DNA of 64,000 bases, taken from assembly GCF_020514235.1 (NCBI RefSeq), contig NZ_VTLB01000002.1, forward strand, positions 248,001-312,000, written 5' to 3'. Of the stretch, positions 10,155 to 19,277 are shown in pieces. How positions within the stretch are numbered: position 1 is the first letter of the stretch; each line of letters starts with the position of its first letter. Source of the stretch: Synechococcus sp. MU1617 (lineage in GTDB: Bacteria; Cyanobacteriota; Cyanobacteriia; PCC-6307; Cyanobiaceae). The notes beneath the pieces are model-generated. The model was not told where the DNA came from. It saw only the letters and a list, made by a program, of their open reading frames with translations, and ran no database searches. The position numbers and the translations under genes were made by a program.

Positions 10155-11349
10155 AGGCAGCCAAACCGGCCAACAGCGTCCAGCCCAGGATGTTGAGCCG
10201 ACTGTCGAAAAACGGCAGGTCGGTGGCATGCATCGCCACCAACACAAGTGTGGCGGTCCACCAGGCCCGTTCCATGGGTGCTTTCTGCAGGATTCCGCGC
10301 CGCAGAGCCACCACCAGCAACAGAAGCACCGTCCCGACAACCAACAGCATCACCGGAAGGCCGTGGCTGATCGCCAACTCCAGGGGGAGATTGTGGGAAT
10401 GGCCATGCCAACGCTTGGCCGCATAGATCGGATAAAGAACGCTGAAAGCGGCTGCCCCCCAGCCCAGCCAGGGACGGGCGGCAACCAACTCCAAGGCATA
10501 CCCCCACTGCCCCAGACGGGTGTGTTTCCAAGCGGTGGGCCCTCCCCGTTCAAGGAGTCGATCAAGGATCGGCTCGGGCACTAAGGCCATTGCCAGTTGG
10601 CGCAATCCGGACGGGACACCGGGGAGCACCACCAACAACAACGGAGAGGCCAGCAGCAGCAGCAGGGGGAGCAACCAGAACCACTGAATCGGGCCCATCA
10701 CGAAAGGAACCGACAAAGCCAGCGCTCCCATGGCATTGCGCGACTGGGTGAGAACAACGGCCAGAACTGTGGAAAGCGTGAGCATCAGAGCAGCACCACG
10801 CCGCCACCAGCCATCCGGCCGCAGCACAGCCGCGAGCATCAATGGCCAGACCACCCCGAGCCAGGCACCCGCGATGTTGGCGTAATCAAACAGGGCAGAG
10901 AGTCGCCCCTGAGGCTGACCACCGGGAGCGACGAACCAGATGATGGCGCCACCTCCAAGTTGCCAGGGTCCCTGCCAACCCAGAAACATTTGCCCCAGGC
11001 CGGTGAGCAGCACCGGCAAGGTGCCAGCCACCAGCATCCAAGCGGCCTGACGGCGCTGCTGTTCGCTGGCCAAATGGGGCTGAAAGGCCCAGAAGGCCCA
11101 GAAAAAAGGCAACCAATTGCCCAACCCAGCCCAGGCCAGAGATCCTGTTTCCGCCCCCAGCGCCCCCACCAGCATCAACACAGCAGCAAGCAGAAATGGC
11201 TGGGTCCAGCGGGCCTGCCAAACAGGCCGATCCCGACCCCGACTGCCGCTCACACAGGCCACAAACAGGCAGATGCCCGAGAGCAAAGCACTGGAGGGGA
11301 GCAGAAACAGGCCAAGCCGGAAGGCCTGACCGCCGCGATCAGAAGTCAT
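10072..11349 (-). CDS. O-antigen ligase/polymerase-like membrane protein (Wzy family)
   Basis: A 425-residue protein with about ten hydrophobic helices and a periplasmic loop typical of O-antigen ligases and polymerases. 'RPWLGWGAAAFSVLYP' and 'HGHSHNLPLELAISHG' match the conserved 'H-N-x-x-L-x-x-x-x-x-x-G' region of the Wzy_C domain. Such proteins join or polymerise lipid-linked sugars at the periplasmic face of the inner membrane; the actual glycan is unknown. Its ATG overlaps the purU stop as ATGA, so translation is probably coupled, although the two functions are unrelated. The C-terminus is proline- and aspartate-rich and reads into the end of the radical SAM gene on the opposite strand. 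No glycosyltransferase genes lie nearby. Confidence 0.8.
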   Translation of the reverse strand: MTSDRGGQAFRLGLFLLPSSALLSGICLFVACVSGSRGRDRPVWQARWTQPFLLAAVLMLVGALGAETGSLAWAGLGNWLPFFWAFWAFQPHLASEQQRRQAAWMLVAGTLPVLLTGLGQMFLGWQGPWQLGGGAIIWFVAPGGQPQGRLSALFDYANIAGAWLGVVWPLMLAAVLRPDGWWRRGAALMLTLSTVLAVVLTQSRNAMGALALSVPFVMGPIQWFWLLPLLLLLASPLLLVVLPGVPSGLRQLAMALVPEPILDRLLERGGPTAWKHTRLGQWGYALELVAARPWLGWGAAAFSVLYPIYAAKRWHGHSHNLPLELAISHGLPVMLLVVGTVLLLLVVALRRGILQKAPMERAWWTATLVLVAMHATDLPFFDSRLNILGWTLLAGLAAFNQEVEQTPPPRPDRDDPAASPEPGAP

Positions 11350-12200
11350 GCAAAAACAGCCGTACGCCCGCGATACACCATCACCTGACGGCGCAGATGC
11401 AGGCGAAGGGCCCGCGCCAAGGCAAGACGTTCCGTGTCACGGCCCTTACGGATCAAATCCTCCACCTCGTCCCGGTGGCTGACGGGAACGGTGGTTTGCT
11501 CAATGATCGGTCCGTCATCAAGATCTTCAGTGACGTAATGGGCCGTCGCGCCGATGAGCTTGACCCCACGGTCCCAGGCGCGGTGGTACGGCTGAGCGCC
11601 CTTGAACGCAGGCAGAAATGAATGGTGAATGTTGATCACCTGGGGGAAACGCTCGAGGAAATCACGACTCAGCACCTGCATGTATTTGGCCAGAACCACA
11701 AGTTCAACCTCGTTCTCTTCCAGCAGCTGCAGCATCCGCTGCTCCGCTTCCGCCTTGGTATCCCGACTAACCGGAACACAAATAAAAGGAACCTCAAACG
11801 ACGCGCACAGGGGTTCCAGGTCGGGATGGTTGGCGATGACCAGTGGAACCTGCATCGGCAGCTCCCCGCTTTGAACCCGCCAAAGCAAGTCCTGCAGGCA
11901 GTGGCTCTGCTTGCTGGCGAAAATCGCCACGCGAGGCAACTCGTCTGAGAAGTGGAGCTGCGCCTCCCCACCAAGCCGCTGTCCCAGCGCCTGAGCCGCT
12001 TCAGGAAGCACATCCCGGGGTATGCCGAATCCCTGGAGCTGCCACTCAATCCGGCTGAGAAACAACCCAGCTCCCGCGTCCGTGTGGTGATCGGCATGAC
12101 GAATGCTGCCACCGTTGGCTGCCACCCAACCCGCCAATTCGCTGACCAGGCCCGGCCGATCGGGGCAGATCATCTGAAGGATGACCGTGGCGTCACTCAC
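11346..12200 (-). CDS. purU: Formyltetrahydrofolate deformylase
   Basis: Hydrolyses 10-formyltetrahydrofolate to formate and tetrahydrofolate, balancing one-carbon pools and supplying formate to PurT-type purine synthesis; a purT gene lies 12 kb away. The 284 residues comprise an N-terminal ACT domain ('VILQMICPDRPGLVSELAGW') and a formyltransferase-like catalytic domain. The latter has 'INIHHSFLPAFKGAQPYHRA', 'GATAHYVTEDLDDGPIIEQ' and the expected Asn-His-Asp set. The start is GTG at 12200. The stop overlaps the next gene's ATG by four bases. Divergent from psbQ across 74 bases. Confidence 0.95.
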   Translation of the reverse strand: MSDATVILQMICPDRPGLVSELAGWVAANGGSIRHADHHTDAGAGLFLSRIEWQLQGFGIPRDVLPEAAQALGQRLGGEAQLHFSDELPRVAIFASKQSHCLQDLLWRVQSGELPMQVPLVIANHPDLEPLCASFEVPFICVPVSRDTKAEAEQRMLQLLEENEVELVVLAKYMQVLSRDFLERFPQVINIHHSFLPAFKGAQPYHRAWDRGVKLIGATAHYVTEDLDDGPIIEQTTVPVSHRDEVEDLIRKGRDTERLALARALRLHLRRQVMVYRGRTAVFA

Positions 12201-12274
12201 AACAACGCTTTGAAAAACAAAATTCTCCCGCGCGGGAGGGGCTGGTTAAAGTCGCAAGCAAATTTTCAATCACC

Positions 12275-12724
12275 ATGCTGAAGGCTCTGAGCCGCCTTGC
12301 CGCGTTCTGCCTCTGCGTCGCTTTGAGCCTGGGTCTTATGGCCCCGGCTGCTGTCAATGCTGCCGGCATCAGTCCTGACGATCTGGGCGTGATCCGCCGC
12401 CAAGCCGCAGCCTTTGAAGACGCAAAATCCCGTCTCCCTGATCTGGCCCGGCTGGTCAGCGAAAAGGATTGGGTCTTCACCCGCAACCTTCTGCATGGCC
12501 CCATGCAGGAAGTGAGCCGTGAAATGCTCTACATCAATCAGCGCCTCGACAAGAGCGAGCGCAAGGAGGCCACCAAGGTGGCCCGCTCCTTGAAAGAAGC
12601 TCTGGCTGATCTGGATGAAGCCGCACGCCTGCAGGACTTCAGCCGCCTGCAGAAGTCCTACAGCGCAGTAGCTGCCGGCTTTGATGCCTACAGCGATCTG
12701 ATCCCTGCTGAGGCCTTCAGCTGA
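12275..12724 (+). CDS. psbQ: Photosystem II protein PsbQ (cyanobacterial CyanoQ)
   Basis: A lumenal extrinsic subunit of photosystem II that stabilises the oxygen-evolving complex, 149 residues. A signal peptide covers about 1-28, with a hydrophobic core 'CLCVALSLGLMAPAA' and likely cleavage after 'AVNA'. The mature part is a four-helix bundle with the family-typical 'WVFTRNLLHGPMQEVSREM' and 'SAVAAGFDAYSDLIP'. Cyanobacterial PsbQ is usually a lipoprotein; here two cysteines lie inside the signal peptide but no clean lipobox is seen, so the anchoring is uncertain. The end of the gene overlaps the probable CTG start of the ThiO-like oxidase. Confidence 0.92.
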   Translation: MLKALSRLAAFCLCVALSLGLMAPAAVNAAGISPDDLGVIRRQAAAFEDAKSRLPDLARLVSEKDWVFTRNLLHGPMQEVSREMLYINQRLDKSERKEATKVARSLKEALADLDEAARLQDFSRLQKSYSAVAAGFDAYSDLIPAEAFS

Positions 12725-13791
12725 GCCGCTCCGTTGGAGTGATTGGTGCCGGGGCCATCGGCCTCGGCACCGCCTGGCATCTGTCCCAGCAAGGGCACGA
12801 TGTTTCCCTTTACGACCCTCGCCTGAACAAACCCGTTCATCGCGAGGGATCAGCAAACGATCTCAGTGGAACATCGGCATCCCTCGGGGTGCTGATGGGT
12901 CACGTGTTTCGCCGCAGCAGCGGACGAGGCTGGAGGCTGCGCCGCCGGAGCATGGAGCTCTGGCCGCAGTGGATCGAAACGCTGCAGGCTCACGAGCCTG
13001 AGCTCAAGCTCCACCCAGGCCTGCTGCAAATCGCCGAGGACGAACGAACGGCTGAGCGGATGGAGTCGCTGGCCGCCCAGCGCGTTGACCTGGGGCTACA
13101 CATGGTGTCCAACGCCGATCTAGCAGCGATCTGGCCGACGGCCAGCCACGGTGGCCTCCACTCTCGTCACGACGGTCGGGTGGATCCACTGCTGCTGCAA
13201 CTGGCCCTTCGGCAGGCGCTGGCAGTGCAAAGTGTGGCGCTGAATGCCACGGCGGTGGTCCGTCTGGAGCGCAACGACAACCACTGGCGTGTGCATCGAA
13301 CCGACGGAGACAGCTCCGTTCACGACCTTGTGGTGCTCTCCACAGCACTGTGCTCGGATGCCTTGCTGGAACCCCTGGGCCATGCCCGACCGATGACACC
13401 GGTGTTGGGCCAGGCCCTGTCGCTCCAACTGACAACGGATCCGACGGCGTGGAGCAACTGGCCCTCGGTGCTGGTGGATCAGGGCTTCAACCTGATTCCC
13501 ACCGCACCCGGACAGTTGCTGCTCGGGGCCACCGTGGAACCGGGCGATCGCGCTTCAGAGGATCCTCTGACTCTGATGCGCAGCCTGAATGAGCGCGCAC
13601 CGGAGTGGCTGAGCTCAGCCACGGTGGTTGGCCACTGGAGCGGACTGCGAGCCCGGCCCGTGGATCGCCCGGCCCCTCTGCTGGAAGAGCTGGAACCTGG
13701 GTTGATCCTTGCCAGTGGGCACTACCGCAACGGCGTTCTGCTCACGCCTGGCACCGCTGAGTGGGTCGCCGCTGCCGTTCAACAGGCATAA
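12721..13791 (+). CDS. FAD-dependent glycine oxidase-like protein (ThiO/DAO family)
   Basis: A flavoprotein of about 356 residues in the D-amino-acid oxidase family. The dinucleotide motif 'VGVIGAGAIGLGTAWHLS' is at the N-terminus, 'DGRVDPLLLQLALRQAL' is central, and 'SGHYRNGVLLTP' near the C-terminus closely resembles ThiO, the glycine oxidase of thiamine synthesis. The real substrate is not proved. Start choice: the first standard start, GTG 12739, would delete most of strand beta-1 and begin 'MIGAGAIG'. The frame is closed by TGA at 12709-12711, leaving CTG 12721 as the only plausible start that keeps the fold. That CTG overlaps the psbQ stop as CTGA and follows TGAGG at 12709-12713. Confidence 0.85.
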   Translation: MSRSVGVIGAGAIGLGTAWHLSQQGHDVSLYDPRLNKPVHREGSANDLSGTSASLGVLMGHVFRRSSGRGWRLRRRSMELWPQWIETLQAHEPELKLHPGLLQIAEDERTAERMESLAAQRVDLGLHMVSNADLAAIWPTASHGGLHSRHDGRVDPLLLQLALRQALAVQSVALNATAVVRLERNDNHWRVHRTDGDSSVHDLVVLSTALCSDALLEPLGHARPMTPVLGQALSLQLTTDPTAWSNWPSVLVDQGFNLIPTAPGQLLLGATVEPGDRASEDPLTLMRSLNERAPEWLSSATVVGHWSGLRARPVDRPAPLLEELEPGLILASGHYRNGVLLTPGTAEWVAAAVQQA

Positions 13792-13812
13792 AAAAGGGCC
13801 CCACAGGGCCCT
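13790..13812 (-). terminator. Rho-independent terminator of dnaK
   Basis: Read on the minus strand, AGGGCCC and GGGCCCT form a seven-base-pair stem closed by a short loop, followed by a run of six T. It lies 20-45 bases after the dnaK stop, in the gap between the convergent dnaK and ThiO-like genes. Confidence 0.88.
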
Positions 13813-13834
13813 AACGCGTTGGTGGCTCAACCGA

Positions 13835-15742
13835 TCACTTGGTCTCGGTGAACTCTGCATCGATGACATCGTCACTGGCGTCGCCACCACCGGCGTTGGC
13901 ACCAGCACCGGCATCAGCACCAGGCGCACCAGCTGCAGCCCCTTCCTGCTGGTAGACGGAAGCACCCACGGTGTAGAGCTCCTGCTGCAATTCCTCCAGC
14001 AGAGTCTTCATCGCGTCGTAATCGTCCTTCTCGGTGGCTTCCTTGAGCTTGAGGCGCTTCTCCTCCAGCTTCGCCTTGGCGTCGGCATCGACCTTGTCGC
14101 CCAGTTCGCCCATCTGCTTTTCAGCTTGGTAGACGAGGGTTTCGGCCTGGTTCTTAAGGTCAATCTTCTCGCGCTTCTCCTTATCAGCGCTGGCATTGGC
14201 CTCGGCGTCCTTGACCATCTTGTCGACCTCGGAATCCGAGAGGGTCGACGCACCGGTGATCGAGATGGACTGCTCCTTGCCACTGCCCTTGTCCTTGGCG
14301 GTGACGCTGAGAATGCCGTTGGCGTCGATGTCGAAGGTCACTTCGATCTGAGGCACGCCCCGGGGAGCCGGGGGGATGCCATCGAGACGGAAGGTTCCAA
14401 GTGACTTGTTGTCGGACGCCATCTCGCGCTCACCCTGGAGCACGTGAATTTCCACATTGGTCTGACCATCCACAGCCGTGGAGTAGGTCTCGGTCTTCTT
14501 GGTGGGAACCGTGGTGTTGCGGGTGATCATCTTGGTCATCACACCGCCGAGGGTTTCAACACCCAGGGAGAGGGGCGTGACGTCGAGCAGAAGGATGTCC
14601 TTTACCTCGCCGGCCAAAACACCGCCCTGAATGGCAGCACCGACAGCCACCACCTCATCGGGGTTCACCGTCTGGTTGGGGTCTTTACCGGTGATGCGCT
14701 TGACCAGTTCGAGCACAGCCGGGATGCGGGTGGAACCACCCACCATCACGATTTCGTCCAGCTCACCGGAGGACAACTTGGCGTCCTTGAGCGCCTGCTC
14801 CACAGGCATGGCGCAGCGGTCGATCAGCTTCGAGGCCAGTTCCTCGAACTTGGCGCGGGTAAGAGTGAGATCGAGGTGCTTGGGACCCTCAGGTGTGGCC
14901 GTGATGAACGGCAGGTTGATCTCGCTCTGGGTGGCGTTGGACAGCTCGACCTTCGCTTTTTCAGCGGCTTCGGTGAGGCGTTGCAGGGCCTGCTTGTCCT
15001 GACGCAGATCGATGCCTTCGTTGGATTTGAACGTCTCGGCCAGGTGATCAACGATCACTTTGTCGAAGTCGTCACCGCCGAGGTGGGTGTCACCAGCGGT
15101 GGACAACACCTCAAACACGCCGTCGCCAACTTCCAGAACAGAGACGTCGAAGGTGCCGCCGCCCAGGTCGAAGACCAGGATGCGCTCGTTGCTCTTCTTG
15201 TCGAGGCCGTAGGCCAGAGCCGCGGCGGTGGGCTCGTTGATGATGCGCAGCACCTCAAGGCCAGCGATCTTTCCGGCGTCTTTGGTGGCCTGGCGCTGGG
15301 AGTCGTTGAAGTAAGCCGGAACGGTGATAACCGCTTGGCTAACGGTTTCGCCGAGGTACTTACCGGCGTCCTCAGCCAGTTTGCGCAGCACCTGAGCGGA
15401 AACCTCTTCAGGCGCGAATTGCTTATCGAGAACCGGGCACTTCACCTTCACGTTGGAGCCAGCCTTCTCAACTCCGTAGCTCACTTCTTTCGACTCCTCA
15501 TTCACCTCATCAACCCGACGGCCGATGAAACGCTTGACGGAATAAAAGGTGTTGTCTGGGTTCATCACCGCCTGACGTTTGGCGATCTGACCCACCAGCT
15601 GATCCTGGTTCTTGGTGTATGCAACCACGGAGGGCGTGGTCCGGAAGCCCTCGGCGTTCGCGATCACGGTGGGCTTACCGCCCTCCATCACGGAAACACA
15701 GCTGTTCGTAGTGCCAAGGTCAATGCCGACAACCTTGCCCAT
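13835..15742 (-). CDS. dnaK: Chaperone DnaK (Hsp70)
   Basis: An ATP-dependent Hsp70 chaperone of 635 residues that works with DnaJ and GrpE, both encoded at the right end of the window. Signatures are '[15 protein letters not shown]' at the N-terminus, '[15 protein letters not shown]' near 195, '[16 protein letters not shown]' near 335 and the C-terminal 'DVIDAEFTE' tail. The Ala/Gly-rich linker before the tail is typical. On the minus strand GGAGGTG sits nine bases before the ATG. I looked for a CIRCE operator in the 116 bases shared with aroE and saw none, so HrcA control is not supported here. This resembles the abundant DnaK2-type cyanobacterial protein; paralogues elsewhere in the genome are likely. 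Confidence 0.98.
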   Translation of the reverse strand: MGKVVGIDLGTTNSCVSVMEGGKPTVIANAEGFRTTPSVVAYTKNQDQLVGQIAKRQAVMNPDNTFYSVKRFIGRRVDEVNEESKEVSYGVEKAGSNVKVKCPVLDKQFAPEEVSAQVLRKLAEDAGKYLGETVSQAVITVPAYFNDSQRQATKDAGKIAGLEVLRIINEPTAAALAYGLDKKSNERILVFDLGGGTFDVSVLEVGDGVFEVLSTAGDTHLGGDDFDKVIVDHLAETFKSNEGIDLRQDKQALQRLTEAAEKAKVELSNATQSEINLPFITATPEGPKHLDLTLTRAKFEELASKLIDRCAMPVEQALKDAKLSSGELDEIVMVGGSTRIPAVLELVKRITGKDPNQTVNPDEVVAVGAAIQGGVLAGEVKDILLLDVTPLSLGVETLGGVMTKMITRNTTVPTKKTETYSTAVDGQTNVEIHVLQGEREMASDNKSLGTFRLDGIPPAPRGVPQIEVTFDIDANGILSVTAKDKGSGKEQSISITGASTLSDSEVDKMVKDAEANASADKEKREKIDLKNQAETLVYQAEKQMGELGDKVDADAKAKLEEKRLKLKEATEKDDYDAMKTLLEELQQELYTVGASVYQQEGAAAGAPGADAGAGANAGGGDASDDVIDAEFTETK

Positions 15743-15858
15743 CGGTGCCCACCTCCAGAAATGGTGATTTGAATGGGCTCATCCTCCACAGCAGACCCTC
15801 TGACAGGCGAGGTGTGGTTCCCGAACAGGCAGGCTGGTGGAGCGATCCGGCCCTGGCA

Positions 15859-16728
15859 ATGATCAACGGCGGCACCAGCCTTGTGGGCCTGCTTGGCAAT
15901 CCAGTGAGCCACTCGCTTTCACCAGTGATGCAGAACGCAGCCCTCGAAAGCATGGGGCTCAACTGGCGCTACCTGGCCCTGCCCTGCGAAAGCGAAAGCC
16001 TTGATCAGGTGTTGAAGGGTCTCAGGGCCGTGGGCTGCCAGGGCCTCAACATCACCATCCCCCACAAACAAGCCATCGCCGAACTCTGCGAGGAGCTGAG
16101 CCCGTTGGCGCAACGACTCGGTGCCGTCAACACCCTGATCCCAGGGACAGGCGGTGGCTGGTTCGGCACCAACACCGACGTGGAGGGCTTTCTGGCACCC
16201 CTCGGTGCCAACGACGCCTGGGCAGGACGCGATGCCGTGGTGATCGGCTGCGGCGGATCAGCTCGAGCAGTGGTCGCCGGTCTGCAGACCCTGAACCTCA
16301 GCAGCATCACCGTTGTGGGACGGCGAAGCGAGGCACTGCAAGCCTTTATTACTGATCTGCAGCAGGGCCACGCCCCTCTGACGGCCTGTCTCGACAACGC
16401 TGTTCAGCTCAACGAGAGCGTGGCTCAAGCGGCTCTCGTTGTGAACACCACCCCGGTGGGCATGGCACAGCACGGTGACCCCGAAGCGATGCCGTTGGGG
16501 GCCGAACTCTGGTCAGGCCTGAACGGAGAGGCGGTGTTGTACGACCTGATCTACACCCCAAGGCCCACCAGCTGGCTCGCCGCTGGGCAACAACGGGGCC
16601 ATCGCTGCATCGATGGCCTTGAGATGCTGGTGCAGCAGGGCGCTGCATCGCTGCGGCTCTGGAGTGATCGCAATGACGTTCCTGTCGTGGCGATGCGAAG
16701 CGCCGCCGTGACTGCGCTTGCGGCCTAA
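15859..16728 (+). CDS. aroE: Shikimate dehydrogenase
   Basis: NADPH-dependent reduction of 3-dehydroshikimate to shikimate, the fourth step of aromatic amino acid synthesis. The 289 residues include the substrate-binding 'LLGNPVSHSLSPVMQNAAL' at the N-terminus, the catalytic-lysine motif 'LNITIPHKQAIAEL', 'GAVNTLI', and the nucleotide fold 'AVVIGCGGSARAVVAGL' followed by 'VVGRRSEA'. The frame extends 38 residues upstream, but that part lacks family character and runs into the dnaK promoter region. ATG 15859 gives the canonical 'MINGGTSLVGLLGNP'. The Tic20-like gene starts 25 bases after the stop. Confidence 0.96.
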   Translation: MINGGTSLVGLLGNPVSHSLSPVMQNAALESMGLNWRYLALPCESESLDQVLKGLRAVGCQGLNITIPHKQAIAELCEELSPLAQRLGAVNTLIPGTGGGWFGTNTDVEGFLAPLGANDAWAGRDAVVIGCGGSARAVVAGLQTLNLSSITVVGRRSEALQAFITDLQQGHAPLTACLDNAVQLNESVAQAALVVNTTPVGMAQHGDPEAMPLGAELWSGLNGEAVLYDLIYTPRPTSWLAAGQQRGHRCIDGLEMLVQQGAASLRLWSDRNDVPVVAMRSAAVTALAA

Positions 16729-16753
16729 GGTCCAAACAATCCCTAGCTCCACC

Positions 16754-17230
16754 GTGCAGATTCCCCTCTGGCAGCGGCTGCTTGCACCGCTGGTGTACCT
16801 GCTCCCCTGGAGTGATGCCATTCCGTTTGGCCTCGGGGCTGACGGCGTGTTCAACCAGATCCCGTTGCTGAGGCTGCTGATCGTTCCAGCGGTACCGCTG
16901 ATCCAATTGGATCGGGGAGTTCCCTTCGGTGGCCTGCTGCTCTTCTTCGTGCTGTTTCTGGCGGTAGTGCGGAATCCAGCCGTTCCTTACTTCCTGCGCT
17001 TCAACACGCTGCAGGCCCTGCTCACCGACATCGTGATCGTTGTGCTCAGCTTCGCGTTTGGCATCCTGCTGCAACCGATTGCTGGGGGCAGCCTGCTTCT
17101 GGGCACCCTCTCCAGCACGATCGTGGTGGCGGTGCTGGCGATCCTTCTGTTCGCCCTGGTGGAGTGCTGGCGCGGGCGCGAACCTGATCTGCCCGGCATC
17201 AGCCAGGCCGTACGCATGCAGCTCTACTGA
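16754..17230 (+). CDS. Tic20-like (Ycf60 family) membrane protein
   Basis: A 158-residue membrane protein with four hydrophobic segments, matching the cyanobacterial relatives of the chloroplast inner-envelope import component Tic20. Supporting segments are 'LAPLVYLLPWSDAIPFG' near the start and 'PAVPYFLRFNTLQALLTDI', the most conserved part of the family. Its role in cyanobacteria is not established. GTG 16754 is preferred; the frame reaches TTG 16718, but that overlaps aroE and adds no conserved sequence. No clear Shine-Dalgarno is seen. rpsF follows after an 80-base structured leader. Confidence 0.85.
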   Translation: MQIPLWQRLLAPLVYLLPWSDAIPFGLGADGVFNQIPLLRLLIVPAVPLIQLDRGVPFGGLLLFFVLFLAVVRNPAVPYFLRFNTLQALLTDIVIVVLSFAFGILLQPIAGGSLLLGTLSSTIVVAVLAILLFALVECWRGREPDLPGISQAVRMQLY

Positions 17231-17247
17231 AGGTGCGGGGACACACC

Positions 17248-17300
17248 AGGGGATAAGGTGTTGGATCCGTCGCTCACTCCGGTGAGCCTGATGCCCCTTA
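17248..17300 (+). promoter_or_regulatory. Structured leader of rpsF, possible S6 autoregulatory site
   Basis: A perfect hairpin GCTCAC-TCCG-GTGAGC (17272-17287) lies inside an outer pairing of AGGGG (17248-17252) with CCCCT (17294-17298), or alternatively TAAGG (17254-17258) with CCTTA (17296-17300). An unpaired CCG occurs at about 17267-17269. Many bacterial rpsF leaders carry an S6:S18-binding stem with a CCG bulge; this resembles one but the match is loose. Confidence 0.4.
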
Positions 17301-17310
17301 GGTGCTGCCC

Positions 17311-17685
17311 ATGACGCACGATCCGTATTACGAAACCATGTACATCCTTCGTCCGGACATTCCGGAGGAGGAAGTTGAAAGCCACGTCACCAAGTACCGC
17401 GACATGCTCGTGGAAGCTGGTGCCGACGTTCTGGATAACCAGATGCGTGGCAAGCGCCGTCTGGCCTACCCCATTGCGAAGCACAAGGAAGGCATTTACG
17501 TGCAGCTGAGCCACAACGGCGATGGCCAGCAAGTTGCTGTGCTCGAGAAAGCGATGCGTCTCAGTGAAGACGTGATCCGCTATCTGACCGTGAAGCAGGA
17601 CGGCCCCCTTCCCGCACCTCGGGTGATGCCGGGCAGCGAAGCTGCTCAACAGCAACAAGCCGAAGCCGCTGCATCAGCTGACTGA
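17311..17685 (+). CDS. rpsF: 30S ribosomal protein S6
   Basis: A small ribosomal subunit protein that binds 16S rRNA together with S18; 124 residues. '[16 protein letters not shown]', '[20 protein letters not shown]' and 'VIRYLTVK' are the family hallmarks. The C-terminus ends in a Gln/Ala-rich tail beyond the globular domain, common in cyanobacterial S6. ATG 17311 is chosen over GTG 17302. The usual partner rpsR is not adjacent, so any autoregulation would act on rpsF alone. Confidence 0.97.
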   Translation: MTHDPYYETMYILRPDIPEEEVESHVTKYRDMLVEAGADVLDNQMRGKRRLAYPIAKHKEGIYVQLSHNGDGQQVAVLEKAMRLSEDVIRYLTVKQDGPLPAPRVMPGSEAAQQQQAEAAASAD

Positions 17686-17726
17686 TCAGCATTGTTGGAT
17701 TCGTGGGTGGGCGATACCGTCCGCCC

Positions 17727-18074
17727 ATGGATTCGAAACACGACCAACCTCAGCCAACCGAACCTGTGTGGAACGAGCGTCATGGCGACGCTGAAGTGAT
17801 TCGATTGCTGAAAAAAAGAATTTCAGAGCTCGAGGGCGAGATCAAGGCCTACAACGAGCTTTTGGCCGAACTGCCAGACGTTTTTGAACGCCGCTTCCAA
17901 CAGCGGCTTGAGCCCTTTATGGAGCGTTATCAACTTCTGGCTGAACAGGTTGATCAAGAACAGATCGAGCGGTCTCAGCCGGCCCTGCCTGGAAGCTCAG
18001 AACCCGACAACGTTGTGCGTTTTCCGGTTCTGAGGCTTCCCAAGTTCCTGCAGAAACTGCAGCGCTCAGCTTGA
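17727..18074 (+). CDS. Conserved hypothetical coiled-coil protein
   Basis: 115 residues, unrecognised function. The centre is strongly helical with heptad-like spacing ('[19 protein letters not shown]', then '[18 protein letters not shown]'), which suggests a short coiled coil. The N-terminus is polar and proline-containing, and the C-terminus is basic ('[14 protein letters not shown]'). There is no signal peptide or membrane segment. ATG 17727 is chosen over GTG 17703; a six-base-pair hairpin (17708-17713 with 17722-17727) ends on the A of this ATG. The gene converges on argG with a nine-base overlap of the 3' ends. Confidence 0.7.
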   Translation: MDSKHDQPQPTEPVWNERHGDAEVIRLLKKRISELEGEIKAYNELLAELPDVFERRFQQRLEPFMERYQLLAEQVDQEQIERSQPALPGSSEPDNVVRFPVLRLPKFLQKLQRSA

Positions 18075-19277
18075 ACGGCGCTGGGATGCTGACCAGAGTC
18101 GGGTTGGCAGACCCCAGATGTAAATAAAGCCCTCTGCAGCGCGGTGATCGAACTGATCCTCACTGCCGTAGGAGGCCATTTCGGGGACGTACAGACTGCT
18201 GTCTGCTGAGCCGCGTCCGGTGACCGTGGCCGTTCCTTTGTGCAGCCGGAGACGAACGACACCATTGACGGTGATCTGGGTGCGGTCCATGAAGCCGTCC
18301 AAAGCATTCTTGAGGGGGCCAAACCAAAGCCCCTGGTAGACGAGGTCAGCCCACTGCATTTCCAATTGCCGCTTGCTGCGCAGCACATCGGCAGCCAGGG
18401 TCAGGCTTTCCAGTTCCTGGTGGGCCTGGATCAGCAGCAACAGCCCGGGCGTTTCATAGATCTCCCGGGATTTGATCCCCACCACCCGGTTCTCGATCAT
18501 GTCGAGGCGGCCAATGCCATGGGTGCCCGCCAGACGGTTGGCTTCACGGATCAAAGCCACGGGGTCCAGCTGCTGACCGTTGATCGCCACAGGATTGCCT
18601 GCTTCAAAAGCAATCTCGATCTCTTCAGAGACATCCGGAGCAGCCTCCACCGATCGCGTCATCGCAAACACCTCCTCCGGCGGAGCCACCATCGGGTCTT
18701 CGAGGGGTCCTGCCTCAATGCTGCGGCCCAGCAGATTGAGGTCGATCGAGTAGGGCGACTTCTTGCTCACCGGTGCGGGCAGACCACAGCGTTCGCCATA
18801 GGCGATGGTCTCCTCACGGCTCATGCCCCACTCACGGGCTGGGGTGAGCACCTTGAGATCCGGTGCCAACGCAGCGATGGCCACATCGAAACGCACCTGA
18901 TCGTTGCCCTTGCCTGTGCATCCATGGGCGACAGCATCGGCACCCACTTCCCTGGCCACCTCCACCAGGCGCTTCGCGATCAGAGGCCTCGCCAGGGCCG
19001 TGGAGAGGGGGTAACGGCCTTCATAGAGGGCGTTGGCACGAATCGCCGGAAAAGCGAAATCCTTAATGAAGGGCTCGATCAGATCTCCCACCAGCGACTG
19101 ACTGGCACCGGCATCTAGCGCTTTCTGACGAATCGGCTCCAGTTCATCGCCCTGGCCGAGATCAGCGGCAAATGTGATCACATCCTCCACACCCCATTCC
19201 TGCTTGAGGTAGGGGATGCAAACACTGGTATCCACTCCCCCGGAATAGGCGAGTACCACCTTCTTGGCGCGGCCCAT
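18066..19277 (-). CDS. argG: Argininosuccinate synthase
   Basis: Joins citrulline and aspartate with ATP hydrolysis, the penultimate step of arginine synthesis; 403 residues, normal length. The N-terminal pyrophosphatase-type loop '[18 protein letters not shown]' is intact, as are '[15 protein letters not shown]' and '[15 protein letters not shown]'. ATG 19277 shares its A with the TGA of the small membrane protein gene upstream (TGATG on the minus strand), so translation is likely coupled. argH, the next enzyme, lies 34 kb away. Confidence 0.97.
   Translation of the reverse strand: MGRAKKVVLAYSGGVDTSVCIPYLKQEWGVEDVITFAADLGQGDELEPIRQKALDAGASQSLVGDLIEPFIKDFAFPAIRANALYEGRYPLSTALARPLIAKRLVEVAREVGADAVAHGCTGKGNDQVRFDVAIAALAPDLKVLTPAREWGMSREETIAYGERCGLPAPVSKKSPYSIDLNLLGRSIEAGPLEDPMVAPPEEVFAMTRSVEAAPDVSEEIEIAFEAGNPVAINGQQLDPVALIREANRLAGTHGIGRLDMIENRVVGIKSREIYETPGLLLLIQAHQELESLTLAADVLRSKRQLEMQWADLVYQGLWFGPLKNALDGFMDRTQITVNGVVRLRLHKGTATVTGRGSADSSLYVPEMASYGSEDQFDHRAAEGFIYIWGLPTRLWSASQRRSS

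Noticed and set aside
14444-15772. 442-codon open frame opposite dnaK
   Set aside because: Antisense shadow of a highly biased, strongly expressed gene; the product is His/Gly/Leu-rich with no family features.
15743-15858. Possible CIRCE heat-shock operator upstream of dnaK
   Set aside because: No TTAGCACTC-N9-GAGTGCTAA-like repeat found here, nor upstream of grpE.
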